Of a stretch of DNA of 51,412 nucleotides, positions 1 to 8,888 are shown piece by piece; the first letter of the stretch is position 1, and every line of letters starts with the position of its first letter. The notes below the pieces were generated by a model. That model worked only from the letters and a program-made list of their open reading frames with translations. It ran no database searches and was not told the origin of the DNA. The position numbers and the translations under genes were made by a program. The DNA comes from CAWFFV01 sp963814985 (GTDB taxonomy: Bacteria > Chloroflexota > Ktedonobacteria > Ktedonobacterales > Ktedonobacteraceae): contig CAWFFV010000024.1 of NCBI GenBank assembly GCA_963814985.1, forward strand, positions 1 to 51,412, written 5' to 3'.

Positions 1-65
1 TGTTTTGTCGTGGATTGTGGTTCGTATGAGTTGCTGACCTCCTATCGTGAGGTCAACAGGACGCA

Positions 66-452
66 CTACGCTGATTGCTCGAAGGGAACAGTTTCATCGT
101 GGCTGGTCTTCCGCCAGCTCAGGAACCAGTGAGCGGCGAGAACCCGCTTCACCTGTTGGGTCTTGAGCTGATCGGCACCGCTGATCACCCACCAGCGCAA
201 GTTGTGATGAGGAAATTTGCCGCCATCTTCAGGGATGTCCTTGCCTGCCAGGAAAATGATTTCTAAGCCCTGTGGGCCTTCAAAATGGTACTGATCAGGC
301 AACGGAGCCAGATAGTTGTACTGGCTCGCCTTAATATGACGTACCAGTGTGAACCCAAGCTCCTGGAGGACAGGTTTCACTTCTTCCACAGGTGGGCAGA
401 GAGGACTAAAGGCCGCTCTTTCTCTGCTCTGTTTCTTTGCTTGAGCCATCAT
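66..452 (-). CDS. Hypothetical protein, 128 aa
   Basis: I do not recognise the family. The product is a small soluble-looking protein with no signal peptide or membrane segment. Its middle is rich in aromatic residues (HFEGPQGLEIIFLAG, then HHNLRWWVI) and it ends in a basic, tryptophan-containing stretch. I chose the ATG at 450-452 because an AGAAGG ribosome site lies just upstream; a GTG two codons earlier is also possible. It is the first of two minus-strand genes here and lies about 70 bases downstream of the next one, so the two may be co-transcribed. Composition matches the rest of the plasmid-like genes. Function unknown. Confidence 0.55.
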   Translation of the reverse strand: MMAQAKKQSRERAAFSPLCPPVEEVKPVLQELGFTLVRHIKASQYNYLAPLPDQYHFEGPQGLEIIFLAGKDIPEDGGKFPHHNLRWWVISGADQLKTQQVKRVLAAHWFLSWRKTSHDETVPFEQSA

Positions 453-522
453 TGTCACCTTCTTTGTGCTTGACTGAATTCAAACGTTCTTCGACGACCT
501 AAAAACCGCTCTACAAGCTATT

Positions 523-1348
523 TCACACAGGAACGCTAATTCTCACCACAACCCTGCTCCTGCTCACTGCCTCTATCTCGACTAAGGGCCGCAGTTGTTG
601 CCGCTGCTGGAGCACTTGATGTAACTTGCTAACCTGGCAACGGTACAACTGGCGTTCTCTGGCGTCTCGCGTCGTGTCACGGGACTGCTTTGCCATGAGC
701 AGAGCAGCATGGATAGCTAATACCTGCCAATTTTTGAGAGATGGTTTCCACCGTTGTTGTTTGCCAGCATGATAGCGTTCCTCTTGCGCAGCTGCCTGCT
801 TGATCATCTCGTTGGACAACTCGACGGTGTGGATCGTCTTCATCTCTGGCTGGTCAAGATCGCTCTGTGGCTTTTTGGCCTGAGGCAGCACTATGCTGGC
901 TTTCTTCAGCACAGCGGTTGATGTGGGAGAAACCGCAGGTGTTTGCGTTGCCTGTGGCTGAGCTGGTACGACGTGCTTTCGCTGAACCTGCTTGACATGC
1001 TCAATGAGTTCATCGCGCACATCACACGTCGCCATGCCAGCAGACGGCGATCATACTCCAGAAGCAGGCCGAATTGTGCCTCGGTCAGTGTCATCGTGCG
1101 GACATGCCGCTCATATGTCATTTCGTCGCTGTCAAAATAGTGAGGCAGAGCGGCAATCGAGAGGCGACGAGACTTGGTCTCGGTGCGGCAAAGGATGCGA
1201 GCAAAGAAGAGTCCTGGGGAGTCTTGTTTCCCCGCACAAGTGCAAAGCGGGCGCAGGCTCTTTGGTACCATGAGTGCTAAACCAACGTAGGTCGCATTTC
1301 TTTCTCTTGTTCGCTCAAGATATCGGACGAAGGAAGTGGATGGGCCAT
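523..1348 (-). pseudogene. Hypothetical zinc-ribbon-like protein, frameshifted
   Basis: Three overlapping minus-strand reading frames form one gene of about 275 codons. It probably begins at the ATG at 1346-1348, which has a strong TTAGGAGAG ribosome site. That frame (MAHPLPSSDILSEQEKEM...) stops near 1280. The next frame carries a Cys-containing segment (LCTCAGKQ ... LCRTETK) and a long helix ending EYDRRLLAWRR. Near 1030 a second shift leads into DVRDELIEHVKQVQRKH, then a Pro/Gln-rich linker and a basic C-terminus. The two halves join smoothly across 1020-1040, which argues for a single-base indel and not two genes. The family is not recognised. The spaced cysteines suggest a degenerate zinc ribbon. 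It may be decayed or a sequencing indel. Confidence 0.45.
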
Positions 1349-1460
1349 TGCCTCTCTCCTAACTTAACAGCGTTGTTGCTGCTGGGCTATGCGAGTTGGC
1401 TCTGATGGCACCCGAAAAAAGGCACAAAGAGAGCCTAGACCGTCAAAAACGATTTCAAAA

Positions 1461-1690
1461 TTTGACAGGCTAGGCCAGTAATGGCATAATATACGCATAC
1501 CTAGCACGTCCTAGCAGTACAATAACAGCCTACCAAGCTGAAAAACTGCACTGACCACCAATCAGAAAAGGGACATATGTGCAACGTTATGCACTGGATG
1601 AGTCGCGGAAACTAAAGCAGTGCATAACACCAGAGATTACTTGAAACGTTCGGGGTTACCAGCCTTGGACGTTTCATTTATTTATAGGTA
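1461..1690 (+). ncRNA. Candidate small RNA or regulatory leader
   Basis: This stretch has no credible protein gene but shows transcription-like signals. A TTGACA box at 1462-1467 is followed 17 bases later by CATAAT. Downstream lie two inverted repeats: GTTATGCACTG (1586-1596) with its exact complement at 1618-1628, and TGAAACGT (1642-1649) with ACGTTTCA (1669-1676). The second hairpin is followed by the T-rich tail TTTATTTAT, as in an intrinsic terminator. A transcript of roughly 180 bases is possible. Alternatively the repeats are operators for the decayed XRE regulator next door. No known RNA family is recognised, so this is inference from signals only. Confidence 0.25.
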
Positions 1691-1696
1691 TGCTCC

Positions 1697-1905
1697 TTAC
1701 CTATTAATAATATTCACACCTTCGAGATCATTAATGGTGATAGTTTGACCAAGTGCAAAGTAAACGCCTCGCTATAGCCGCAATAGTATAATCATAAGCT
1801 GGCTCCCCATCCTCAATACGCAAAACAGTCTTAGATGATATACCAGAATGATTAGCAAGCACCGAAGAGACCATACAGCTTTAGCCGGTATTCTCTAACC
1901 GTCAT
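1697..1905 (-). pseudogene. Degenerate XRE-family HTH regulator
   Basis: Reading the minus strand from the ATG at 1903-1905 gives MTVREYRL. After a frame change near 1880 it gives a recognisable XRE/Cro helix-turn-helix core, with VLANHSGISSKTVLRIEDGE followed by YDYTIAAIA. A second frame change near 1765 gives the family's usual end, LGQTITINDLEGVNI, and a stop at 1697-1699. The typical XRE signature (LA..SG.S..T....E.G) is plainly visible, so this was a small DNA-binding repressor, now inactivated by two indels. It sits back to back with the acetyltransferase-like remnant at 2001, suggesting an old divergent regulator pair. Confidence 0.6.
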
Positions 1906-2000
1906 TAGCGTTGCACCTTATTAACACTACAGCTATCATATCATGTCTATATAATAGTTGTCAATAGGAAGACATAACCAATTATAGCTGTGATACACGA

Positions 2001-2411
2001 TTGTTTAGATGCCTCCAAAGGAAGGCAAACGCGGATGGCAGTTCCCCAGAGCAGTACAAACCAGGAAACCCATTAGAACTTATCATCATAGATATGATGG
2101 TATCGTATAAATCACCTCCACATATCCGAGAAAATTATGCAGGAGACATACTAAGAGGTCTTTCCAGAAAATTTGGGGAATGGGCCAGAAGTGGCATAGA
2201 AATTAAAACAATTGACGCTTGCGGTGGGGAAAACAGAGTTAGGACGACGCATTCTCGAAAGTGCGGGGTTCGAGTACATAGGAGAAAGCAGCCACGTAGA
2301 CATATGTACCATCTAGAGATTGAAGAATTAGATCTAAAGTTATTCAAACCCTACAGAGCAGCACGAGCCGAATGGAAGAGGCAGCAAAGCATAGAAAACA
2401 GAGAAATGTGA
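2001..2411 (+). pseudogene. GNAT-like C-terminal domain remnant
   Basis: The frame encodes a piece that resembles the C-terminal acetyltransferase-like half of HTH-linked regulators seen in Chloroflexota: PGNPLELIIIDMMVSY, then DILRGLSRKFGEWARSGIEI and, at the end, MYHLEIEELDLKLFKPY. The middle (about 2235-2295) is nonsense in this frame. One frame over it reads TELGRRILESAGFEYIGESS, which fits the family. Two compensating indels therefore flank about 20 codons. The upstream half (start codon and HTH) is missing; the only start is a TTG. A non-functional fragment is most likely. Family assignment is from memory of domain style. Confidence 0.5.
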
Positions 2412-2600
2412 GACCCCAACAGATATAGCGATGTCTATGCATACAGGAATGGAAATAGGTGGTCCAAGACTTGGCAAAAGATTAAACATTCGCCATGGAC
2501 AAAGAATTTGCGTTTGAGAGGCTGGTGAAGCTTCTCACAAATCAAGGATGTTATAATATCATCCAGACACAAAGAATACCATCTGGATCAAGGAGAAACC
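2412..2600 (+). promoter_or_regulatory. Probable promoter and RBS of coiled-coil gene
   Basis: No gene is seen here. A TATAAT box lies at 2552-2557, about 45 bases before the next start codon, without a good -35 partner. An AAGGAG ribosome site at 2590-2595 precedes the ATG at 2601 by five bases. This supports expression of the coiled-coil gene from its own promoter. Confidence 0.35.
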
Positions 2601-2934
2601 ATGAGTACACACCCACGCATAGAGGCTAGAGTAAGCGCACTAGAGCGCCGACAACTCAACCTGGAAGCACACACCGAAGAATTAGCCGATGATATAACAG
2701 CCAGCATCAAACAACTATCTGGTGACATGAAAGCCAGTTTCAAGCAACTGGTAGACTACCAGATTCAAACAGAACACCAAATAAATGCACGTTTTGAAAA
2801 AATTGAAACCCGCCTTGACAAGATGGAAGCAAACTATGGCAACCAAACAAGACATTGCTGCTATGGAGAGCCGCATCCTTGATGCAGTCAAACAACTACT
2901 TACTACAATAAACCCGCAGCGTCCCTTACCATAA
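2601..2934 (+). CDS. Small coiled-coil protein, frameshifted near C-terminus
   Basis: A short protein of about 110 residues, almost entirely predicted coiled coil: MSTHPRIEARVSALERRQLN, repeated heptads through the centre (IETRLDKMEAN), then a basic end. Near 2835 the frame breaks. One frame over the sequence continues as MATKQDIAAMESRILDAVKQ and reaches a stop at 2932-2934, which is how this kind of protein normally ends. A one-base indel therefore separates the last 33 codons. Similar short coiled-coil proteins are common and uncharacterised in Ktedonobacteria, often beside XRE or toxin-antitoxin-like genes. Start chosen from the AAGGAG site. A clear terminator follows at 2999. Confidence 0.55.
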
Positions 2935-2998
2935 TAAGATATGCAGAACAATAGGAAAGCCTAAAATCCTCACCGTCAGACGCATGATAAGCAAATGA

Positions 2999-3033
2999 GC
3001 CTCAATCTTTTGACTGAGGCTTTTATTGTTTTT
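2999..3033 (+). terminator. Rho-independent terminator
   Basis: GCCTCAATC and GACTGAGGC form a nine-pair stem with one G-U and a TTTT loop, followed by TTTTATTGTTTTT. It sits 65 bases after the coiled-coil gene and should end its transcript. Confidence 0.8.
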
Positions 3034-3102
3034 AAAGTGGCTAAGAGCATCACCACTCTAAAAGATAGTTACCTTCAAGTAAATTGAGAGGAGAAGAGAG
3101 TC

Positions 3103-3360
3103 GTGAGTGAACAAAGCGCACATGTCTCGCCATTTGAGGCGATCCGCCAGATGGCGGAAGATGGACGTGAATATTGAAGTGCTCGTGATCTGGCAAAAAT
3201 TCTGGGAGACGCAACGAACTACCAGAACTTCAACAATGCTGTCCAGAAAGCGGAGATAGCCTGTGCCAATAGTGGACAGGTGGCAGCAGACCATTTTGCG
3301 TGCTTACACAATATAGTCACCATTGGCTCCGGTGTCCAGCACAACGTTGAAGTGAAGTCT
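3103..3360 (+). pseudogene. dinD: dinD/Bro-N-like fragment with in-frame stop
   Basis: A GTG start at 3103 has a good GAGGAG site. The frame reads SPFEAIRQMAEDGREY, stop, then SARDLAKILG ... NFNNAVQKAEIACANSGQ ... ADHF ... IVTIGSGVQHNVE. This is the N-terminal part of DNA damage-inducible protein D. The family has Trp at the stop position (EYWSARDLA), so TGG has become TGA at 3175-3177. Homology ends near 3360, where an unrelated TPR fragment begins on the other strand, so the C-terminal half is missing. It is dead both by nonsense codon and by truncation. dinD belongs to the SOS regulon in Escherichia coli; no LexA box is evident here. Confidence 0.7.
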
Positions 3361-3361
3361 C

Positions 3362-3586
3362 TCAAGATGGTGGAATGGCACCTTGATCTCGCATTTCCTC
3401 CTGGATGGCCTGCTCCTCACGTCCCATTGCTCGCAAGAGCGACACAAAGTTCTCACGTATAATTCTTGTCCTGGGATGATGAGGTCCAAATATCTGCTCC
3501 CTGATAGAGAGAGCATGCTGGTACAACGGCTCGGCCTGCTCGTACTTCCCTTGACGCTCATAGACCCACGGGATGCGCAACGAGTT
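3362..3586 (-). pseudogene. TPR protein C-terminal fragment
   Basis: The minus strand encodes the end of a tetratricopeptide-repeat protein: YERQGKYEQAEPLYQHALSI followed by REQIFGPHHPRT and a last helix ending in MRDQGAIPPS and a stop. The GKYEQAEPLY..AL.I.E...GP.HP pattern is the kinesin-light-chain-type TPR common in NB-ARC or AfsR-like regulators of this phylum. Only about one and a half repeats remain. The fragment abuts the truncated dinD, so the junction near 3360 marks an old rearrangement. Confidence 0.55.
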
Positions 3587-3843
3587 AGAAACAAGCAAGC
3601 GGTCAAGAAAAAGGGCGAGTGAAGCATGCATAGATACATATCGATATAATGGGGTTGGACTTGACCGTTTTTGGAGAGTCAGCTTCCACATTCGAACACT
3701 CTCTCTGAAATCGGGTCAAGGTCAGGTCAGAGGACTTTCCCCACATCACCCACTGATCCTGCTGTGGTTTTAGTGCCACGATCTACCCTTGAGCGATTAG
3801 CTTTGGCCGCCTGTTATTGAGTTGGAAATGTACAAAGTCGAGC

Positions 3844-5069
3844 TTAGTTTTCCTTTTCTCGAGTTGTCAAATAGGCTATCATGCCGGCCAAGGAATCCTG
3901 CTCGTTGAGGAACATACTGAAGCAAAATATGCTCATGGGGAGAGTGTGGCGCTGCTCCGACCGCCCCGAAGCCATTGAGGGTGGGGCATCCAAACGCGCT
4001 CGTCCAACATCCATCCGACCCTCCTCCGCGGTTTTCAGGATCGTAAGCTACCTGCAGCCAGGACAGGATTGCCTGAGCCTTCTCTGCCATGACCAAACTG
4101 GCCTCGGTGGCCTGCATAGGAGGAATTCAGCGCTCTCTCAGCTGTTAGGTTAAGATTTACCCCTTCGACACGGTGCTGTTGCATCAATGCTCGCCATTGA
4201 GCCACAATCGCGTTGTGATCTTCTTCACGTAAAAACCGGAGATCGAAGGAAACTTTCAGCCCAATCCGCTACCACGTTAGGAAGGACACCTCCACTGATT
4301 GGAGCCGCGTTAATGCTCACTCCTTCATGTGTTCTATCGAGAGCACAAAATTGAACAGTTTGATGCGCAATTTCCAGGACGGCGCTCGTCCTTTTTCAGG
4401 ATTGGAACCAGCATGAGCAGACACACCCTGAGCAGTCAGTTTGAACTGCGCGCGTCCCTTTCGGCGGAGAACAATGTTGCCAGGACTGGTTGCCCCCTCT
4501 AAGACAAGTACCAATGGATGTTCTTGACAGAGCTGCTCAAGAATTCTGTAGATGGTTCCTCGCGGGGACCTCTTCATCCGGCAGCGAGAGAAAGAGGATC
4601 TTGTTGAAATCTCGATATTTTGTTTCCTCCAACAGTCCTTCCAAGGCATACAGACCTTGAAGAAGACAAGCTTTCATATCAATACTTCCTGTCCGTAGAA
4701 CCTGTCTGCTTCAAGGCGCACTGGGGAGCGGAGACTCCTTCAGTATACACGGTATCGTGGTGTCCTAACAGCAAAACCGTTGGGGCTTTGGGATTCTCTC
4801 CCGCGTATTTCTCCTCCAACAGCGTTCCCAGAAGCATGCTTGAAAATGGTAGAGGTCATTCCCAACTGATGTAACTTGTCGGAGAGGAGCCTTGCTATTG
4901 CATTGAGTCCCTCTGGGTTATTCGAGGCGGAAGCCGTTTCTAACCACTCTTGGAGTTCGTTGACGAAGCTCTCGCGACGTGAATTGGTAAAACGCATCGT
5001 TTCTTGTATGGTTCTCACCACCACCTTTGGAAGATGTATGAGGGCACCTTGCTCCTGGTGTTGTGACAT
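3844..5069 (-). pseudogene. Decayed M20 family carboxypeptidase (CPG2-like)
   Basis: Reading all three minus frames in order from the ATG at 5067-5069 rebuilds one M20 metallopeptidase of about 400 residues. Landmarks are RRESFVNELQEWLE; GNAV.GEIRG (near 4800); IDMKACLLQGLYALE (near 4680); LFLSLPDEEV, the metal-binding acid region; RKGRAQFKLTAQGVSAHAGS with the dimerisation-domain SAHAG motif; VSINAAPISGGVLPNVVADW (near 4280); and GGGSDGCWTSAFG ... FGAVGAAPHSPHEHI, the last metal ligand. It ends LAGMIAYLTT with a stop at 3844-3846. At least six frameshifts and several lost residues make it certainly non-functional. The live family hydrolyses C-terminal glutamate or similar amide bonds. Confidence 0.75.
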
Positions 5070-5257
5070 CGCTCTTTTCGTTCCTTTCGCTGCATTCAAG
5101 TAGTAATGAGTAGTTGAAAGATCGAAGCGGATAAGCGTGAACAGGCATTTTTCGATCACCCGGCTCATCAATTTTCAGGGTTGGGGGAGCTACCTCAATG
5201 AGAGAGTACAACAGATGTTGTGTGAAGTAACCCGCCTAACGTGAGTGCAATTCCTCT

Positions 5258-5851
5258 CTAGCTCTCTACTGGTTTTTTGTTTTCACGCCCTATGATCTCT
5301 TCTTCAAGATTTCTGTTCTCATTTTCATGCTTCACAACCCGTACAGGAGCTTTGCGATAGCAATACCAATGATACCAGGGAATAGCTGAGAGTAAAATGG
5401 TTCCCGTAATGAAAAACCACCAAGAACCGCCGATTAAAAAAATGTAGCCTAACCAGACAGCAAGAAACAAGAGCGGCGGAACATAAGATAATGATCTCAC
5501 ACTTGAGTACTTAATGTACGGGAGATCTCTGGGCTCTCTGGCACGGATAGCGTGGTAGACGGGGAACAAGTCTTGTACCCAGCGAGTCAGGTCGATAGCG
5601 ATATGAGCTGCCCTGACTTGTACGTGATACCAGATCAGGGTGAGAACTGTTCCAAGTACAATAAGAAAGATTCGTGTCAAGGAGGGGATTGAGCTGTTGC
5701 TCACTAAAAGAGCAAATGCAGCAACGAGTGCGGACTCACTCGCTACAAAAAAGTTTAGCCGTTGGTAGAGGATGTTGATGAAATGCTCGCGATAGCCATA
5801 GACTAATTCGATCTGTTCTCCGGCCCATCCGTTTTCCTGATGCTTTTGCAT
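5258..5851 (-). CDS. Membrane protein with two helical hairpins, 197 aa
   Basis: A 197-residue protein with four predicted membrane segments in two pairs: residues about 28-50 and 55-75 (FFVASESALVAAFALLV, IFLIVLGTVLTLIWY), then about 122-140 and 145-162 (PPLLFLAVWLGYIFLIGG, WWFFITGTILLSAIPWY). Between them is a soluble loop with RWVQDLFPVYHAIRAREP, and the C-terminus is charged (NENRNLEEEIIGREN). The layout resembles the small membrane partners often found beside TIR or nucleotide-signalling genes. A truncated TIR gene lies just upstream on the same strand beyond a transposase relic. I do not know the family name. The gene looks intact, with a GGGAAAGGG stretch upstream as a possible weak ribosome site. 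Confidence 0.6.
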   Translation of the reverse strand: MQKHQENGWAGEQIELVYGYREHFINILYQRLNFFVASESALVAAFALLVSNSSIPSLTRIFLIVLGTVLTLIWYHVQVRAAHIAIDLTRWVQDLFPVYHAIRAREPRDLPYIKYSSVRSLSYVPPLLFLAVWLGYIFLIGGSWWFFITGTILLSAIPWYHWYCYRKAPVRVVKHENENRNLEEEIIGRENKKPVES

Positions 5852-6041
5852 ACGCTGTTGCCCTTTCCCATGGAGTACAGTACGGTTTTTTCCTCAGAAA
5901 CGAGGAAATGCAACCTCAGTTATTCTTTACCAAGAGAAACGCGTGCGAAAGCGCAAAATCAAATGAGAAACTCAATTGCAGAGAATGGTGTTGATGGACA
6001 ATAAGAATGGCTCTCCCTCAATTGAGGTAAGACAAACGTTC

Positions 6042-6320
6042 TCAAGAAAGGATCAGCAAGACCCGGCTTTGCTGCTTCATGAGTTCCCTCGTCTGCTCCA
6101 GATGCGGACGCATCAGCCGCTCATAGCTGACCTGCGGACTCTGCAGAAATCGATACGCTGCTTGACTTCCCATTTGCTCGGGTAACAACGCCATTGGTTT
6201 GTGTGCCAGATCTCCAGCCAGCTTCACAGCCCTTTCTGTACGTCGTTGATCTCCTAACCGTACCAACCCATACGTCATCACTGCCCATTCGGTTGCACTT
6301 TGCTGGCTATATTCTTCCAT
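6042..6320 (-). mobile_element. Tn5/IS4-type transposase N-terminal fragment
   Basis: Encodes about 92 residues matching the N-terminal DNA-binding domain of Tn5-like IS4-family transposases: EWAVMTYGLVRLGDQRRTER, then LPEQMGSQAAYRFLQSP and LMRPHLEQTRELM. In full transposases this leads to QDTT.L and the DDE catalytic core; here the frame stops right after RVLLILS. The catalytic domain is absent within the next several hundred bases, so this is a dead stub. It probably caused the truncation of the TIR gene immediately upstream. Confidence 0.65.
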
Positions 6321-6347
6321 TTCTTCTCTTCTTCTTTTTTACTCTTT

Positions 6348-6533
6348 CTACTTTTCTCTCCTCCATTCTATCATTCTTTGACAAGAAAATTGTGGGTAAG
6401 AGACAGGACGAAGATCCCACTCCTGCAGGTAGACCGAGTACTTAGCATCTTCTAGCTGCCATGCAATCCATTGTGCCCACTGGCAATCAACATCAACGTA
6501 GCTGATGAAAAAGTCCTTGTGTGTCTCTGGCAT
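6348..6533 (-). pseudogene. Truncated TIR-domain protein
   Basis: From an ATG at 6531-6533, preceded by GGAAAG, the frame reads MPETHKDFFISYVDVDCQWA then QWIAWQLEDAKYSVYLQEWD. This is the first third of a bacterial TIR domain, with the DFFISY strand and the W.AWQLE helix. At LRPVS, where intact proteins continue GSNF..., homology stops and unrelated sequence follows. The catalytic glutamate region of a TIR NADase is missing, so the product is inactive. TIR domains act in antiphage NAD depletion or signalling. With the neighbouring membrane protein and the restriction fragment at 6759 this looks like the remains of a defence locus. Confidence 0.65.
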
Positions 6534-6758
6534 TTCAGGTGCTTTCCTTCTCAAACACTGCTGTTGTCGAGTATAGCATGTTCTGGGTGACACAACAACA
6601 TGCAATCATCTCATTCCTGGTCAAAATCTGTTGCAATAATCTCTCTCATGTTTGACACTGAAAAACACAAGCACACACAGTGGCGAACAACCAGCCAGAG
6701 AGGCTAGGTGCAACGAGAGAGATGAGAACGCACAAGGCAGAGATGGGATAGAGGGAAT

Positions 6759-6908
6759 ATGCAACTGACGACGACGCATAAAAAAGCACTCGATCACTAC
6801 TCTCAAGAACTGGTGGCCTATCATGAGAAAAAAGTGACCCACGAAACGGCTGTGAGGAGCGCCTTTCAAAACCTGCTGGCGGCATTTGCTCAATCAGCCA
6901 ACTGGTGA
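6759..6908 (+). pseudogene. Type ISP restriction enzyme N-terminal fragment
   Basis: An ATG at 6759 has a GAGGGAAT ribosome site. The 49-residue frame MQLTTTHKKALDHYSQELVA followed by ETAVRSAFQNLLAAFAQSAN resembles the extreme N-terminus of type ISP restriction-modification or related methyltransferase-helicase proteins (the ...HE...R.AFQNLL......W pattern). It stops at TGA 6906-6908 just where the family would continue W.LV.E. The following bases in another frame give VMEDDQ, then nothing recognisable. The remaining thousand or more codons are absent. This is a relic; family assignment is moderate because only about 45 residues survive. Confidence 0.45.
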
Positions 6909-7019
6909 TGGAAGACGATCAGACGTGCCGGCAAAAAGAAAAGTCGTCTCACAACCATGCACGAGAGGATGAGAATGCAAAGACTCGTATCCTCTTCATT
7001 GCATGGGAATGACCAGTTG

Positions 7020-8372
7020 CTAGCTCTTCTTTGTGGCTACTGCTGTCACGGGCAACGTAGCCAATCCCTGCAACTCATTGTGGACCCAAACAACCCCATT
7101 GATATTTCCGCCAGTCTTCGGATCGAACTGACCTACGTAAGCAGTGGTTGCATTCGTGACCATCTCATCGAGCAAAGCCAATGCCTCATTGCTGCTCAGT
7201 TGCATCTCGTCCATGTTCACCAGCTTGACCGCATCCTGACGAATTGTTTGCAGAGACTCAGAAACCAGTATGAGCGCACGATGAATCTTGAGCGCCAGTT
7301 GCTCCTGCTCCCTCGTATGTCCTGGGGCATTGGCCACTGCCTGCAAATGGAGATCCACGTGAGGGATGTAGGCTGGCATCCCTTGCGTTGGACTCACCTC
7401 CAACAAACCAATCTTCCCGGCTCGCGGGTCTACGAGAAGCGGTGAGTCCGCAGGAACATCTCCTGAGCTGTACACAGCAGTAGCCCCATCCAGGTAGTCC
7501 AGCACTCTGATCATGTGACGATGGATCAGATCGGTTTGCTGGCCTCCTGCCCAACTATCACGAGCCGCACTTGACCACTCCAAGATCTTCTCCGTGTTTC
7601 GGTACAGCCAGATATCCATGCCACCTGCAAGCCCTATCTGCTGAAGCATCGGTTCCTCGGCTAATAAATGGCGTATATGCGAGAGGAGTGAGTAATGCAT
7701 CTCGTCTCCTGGTGTCGGGATGTCAGGAATGCTTCCGATGGCACGCCAGGAATCCGTATCAGGCGATGGCATTGTGGGTTGCACGTTGCCGTTCTGCTCG
7801 GTCACCAGGAAGCGGCTGTAGCGTGCAAGCAGATTTTCGTGAGCAGGTTGGACGTAGGTCAGTTGGGCCGTTCCTCCCATGATTGCAAGCTTTCCCAGCA
7901 AGAGCGGCTTTGTCTTCCTATCTGATTTGTCTGGGAGTAACCATGCAACATCGTCCTTCCCTGAAGGTGGCATGGAGAGGCTGTGCAAACGGAGTGTCAC
8001 GGTGTCATCGAGTCCCAGAGTGCTTGTTGGGTCAAGTTGTCCACTACTGGTAAAAGCAACCTGACCGACAGATGCCCCTTGATCTGCCGTACTTGTGAGG
8101 GAAGGAAGCGGAGAGAACAAGACTGGAATCAGGACGGTGCTCGTGACAACCAAAAGGGCCGCCAGTATCACAAGCAGTTCTCTGTGCCTGGCCTTGATCC
8201 GTTGACGGGAGGACGGCATGGAGAAACCTTCTGCGTCTGGGGTGATTGGCAGACGAGGCCACCCACTGTTGCTTGACGGCCTCTCCTCGGACAGGTCACT
8301 TAGGGCGGCATGTAGCTCTTGGGACTCATGCTTGTAGAGAGCGGCAACCACAGGCTTGTGCTCATTTTCCAC
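7020..8372 (-). CDS. Single-pass membrane protein, anti-sigma-like, 450 aa
   Basis: A 450-residue protein with a cytoplasmic N-terminus of about 62 residues, one membrane helix at about 64-86 (ELLVILAALLVVTSTVLIPV) and a large extracellular part. The stretch LRLHSLSMPPSGKDDVAWLL ... LLGKLAIMGGTAQLTYVQP ... LLARYSRFLVTEQ has the look of the outer domain of RskA/anti-sigma-like proteins common in Ktedonobacteria. I see no zinc-binding anti-sigma motif in the N-terminus and no sigma gene beside it, so the role is uncertain. The C-terminus, rich in Ala/Leu helices, ends TAVATKKS. It lies downstream of the frameshifted membrane protein at 8889 on the same strand. An envelope signalling or transfer-associated function is possible. 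Confidence 0.6.
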   Translation of the reverse strand: MENEHKPVVAALYKHESQELHAALSDLSEERPSSNSGWPRLPITPDAEGFSMPSSRQRIKARHRELLVILAALLVVTSTVLIPVLFSPLPSLTSTADQGASVGQVAFTSSGQLDPTSTLGLDDTVTLRLHSLSMPPSGKDDVAWLLPDKSDRKTKPLLLGKLAIMGGTAQLTYVQPAHENLLARYSRFLVTEQNGNVQPTMPSPDTDSWRAIGSIPDIPTPGDEMHYSLLSHIRHLLAEEPMLQQIGLAGGMDIWLYRNTEKILEWSSAARDSWAGGQQTDLIHRHMIRVLDYLDGATAVYSSGDVPADSPLLVDPRAGKIGLLEVSPTQGMPAYIPHVDLHLQAVANAPGHTREQEQLALKIHRALILVSESLQTIRQDAVKLVNMDEMQLSSNEALALLDEMVTNATTAYVGQFDPKTGGNINGVVWVHNELQGLATLPVTAVATKKS

Positions 8373-8888
8373 AGGATGGTTTGTTGTCTCTGGAATTCAT
8401 AAAAAGCGCTCTCTTTCTTGTTGGTTTTCTTCTGCTCACGAATTGAGAACATCATTCTTCCTACGTGTTTCAGGCATCAATGCGAATGGAATGGGGTGAT
8501 GAGAAGGTCTCCCGTTCTGCTGGTCTGATCACACGTGTCGATCATGTTGGATATTGTCACGGTTGCTGGCTGGCCTGACCGTTTGCCGGTATTCCTTTTT
8601 TTCCTCTCTTATCAAGTATAGTGACAAGAACACGTCTTGTGCTGGAAGAGATCGCTCTGTTTCTGCGAGGGACATTGCCAAAAACAGAGATGTCCTTGTG
8701 CATGCCGTCTGAAAAACCCTCATTGAGTACACCGTACCCAATTGTCCTCCAGTTGAGGTCGCTCGACAAGACCTGGAAGGTCTGAGAAGTGACACTCCTC
8801 TCATCTTAAAGAACAGAGACAGGCACTCCTTTTGAGGAAATGCCCGTCCATTCACTCTGCCTACAATGTCAGCCATCTTCCCAATCTC
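8373..8888. other. Intergenic region, no supported gene
   Basis: About 515 bases between two minus-strand genes. Short open frames occur on both strands, but none has a recognisable family, a ribosome site or plausible composition. The minus strand at 8560-8770 could encode a 70-residue peptide of unknown kind. No strong promoter or terminator is evident. Confidence 0.4.
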
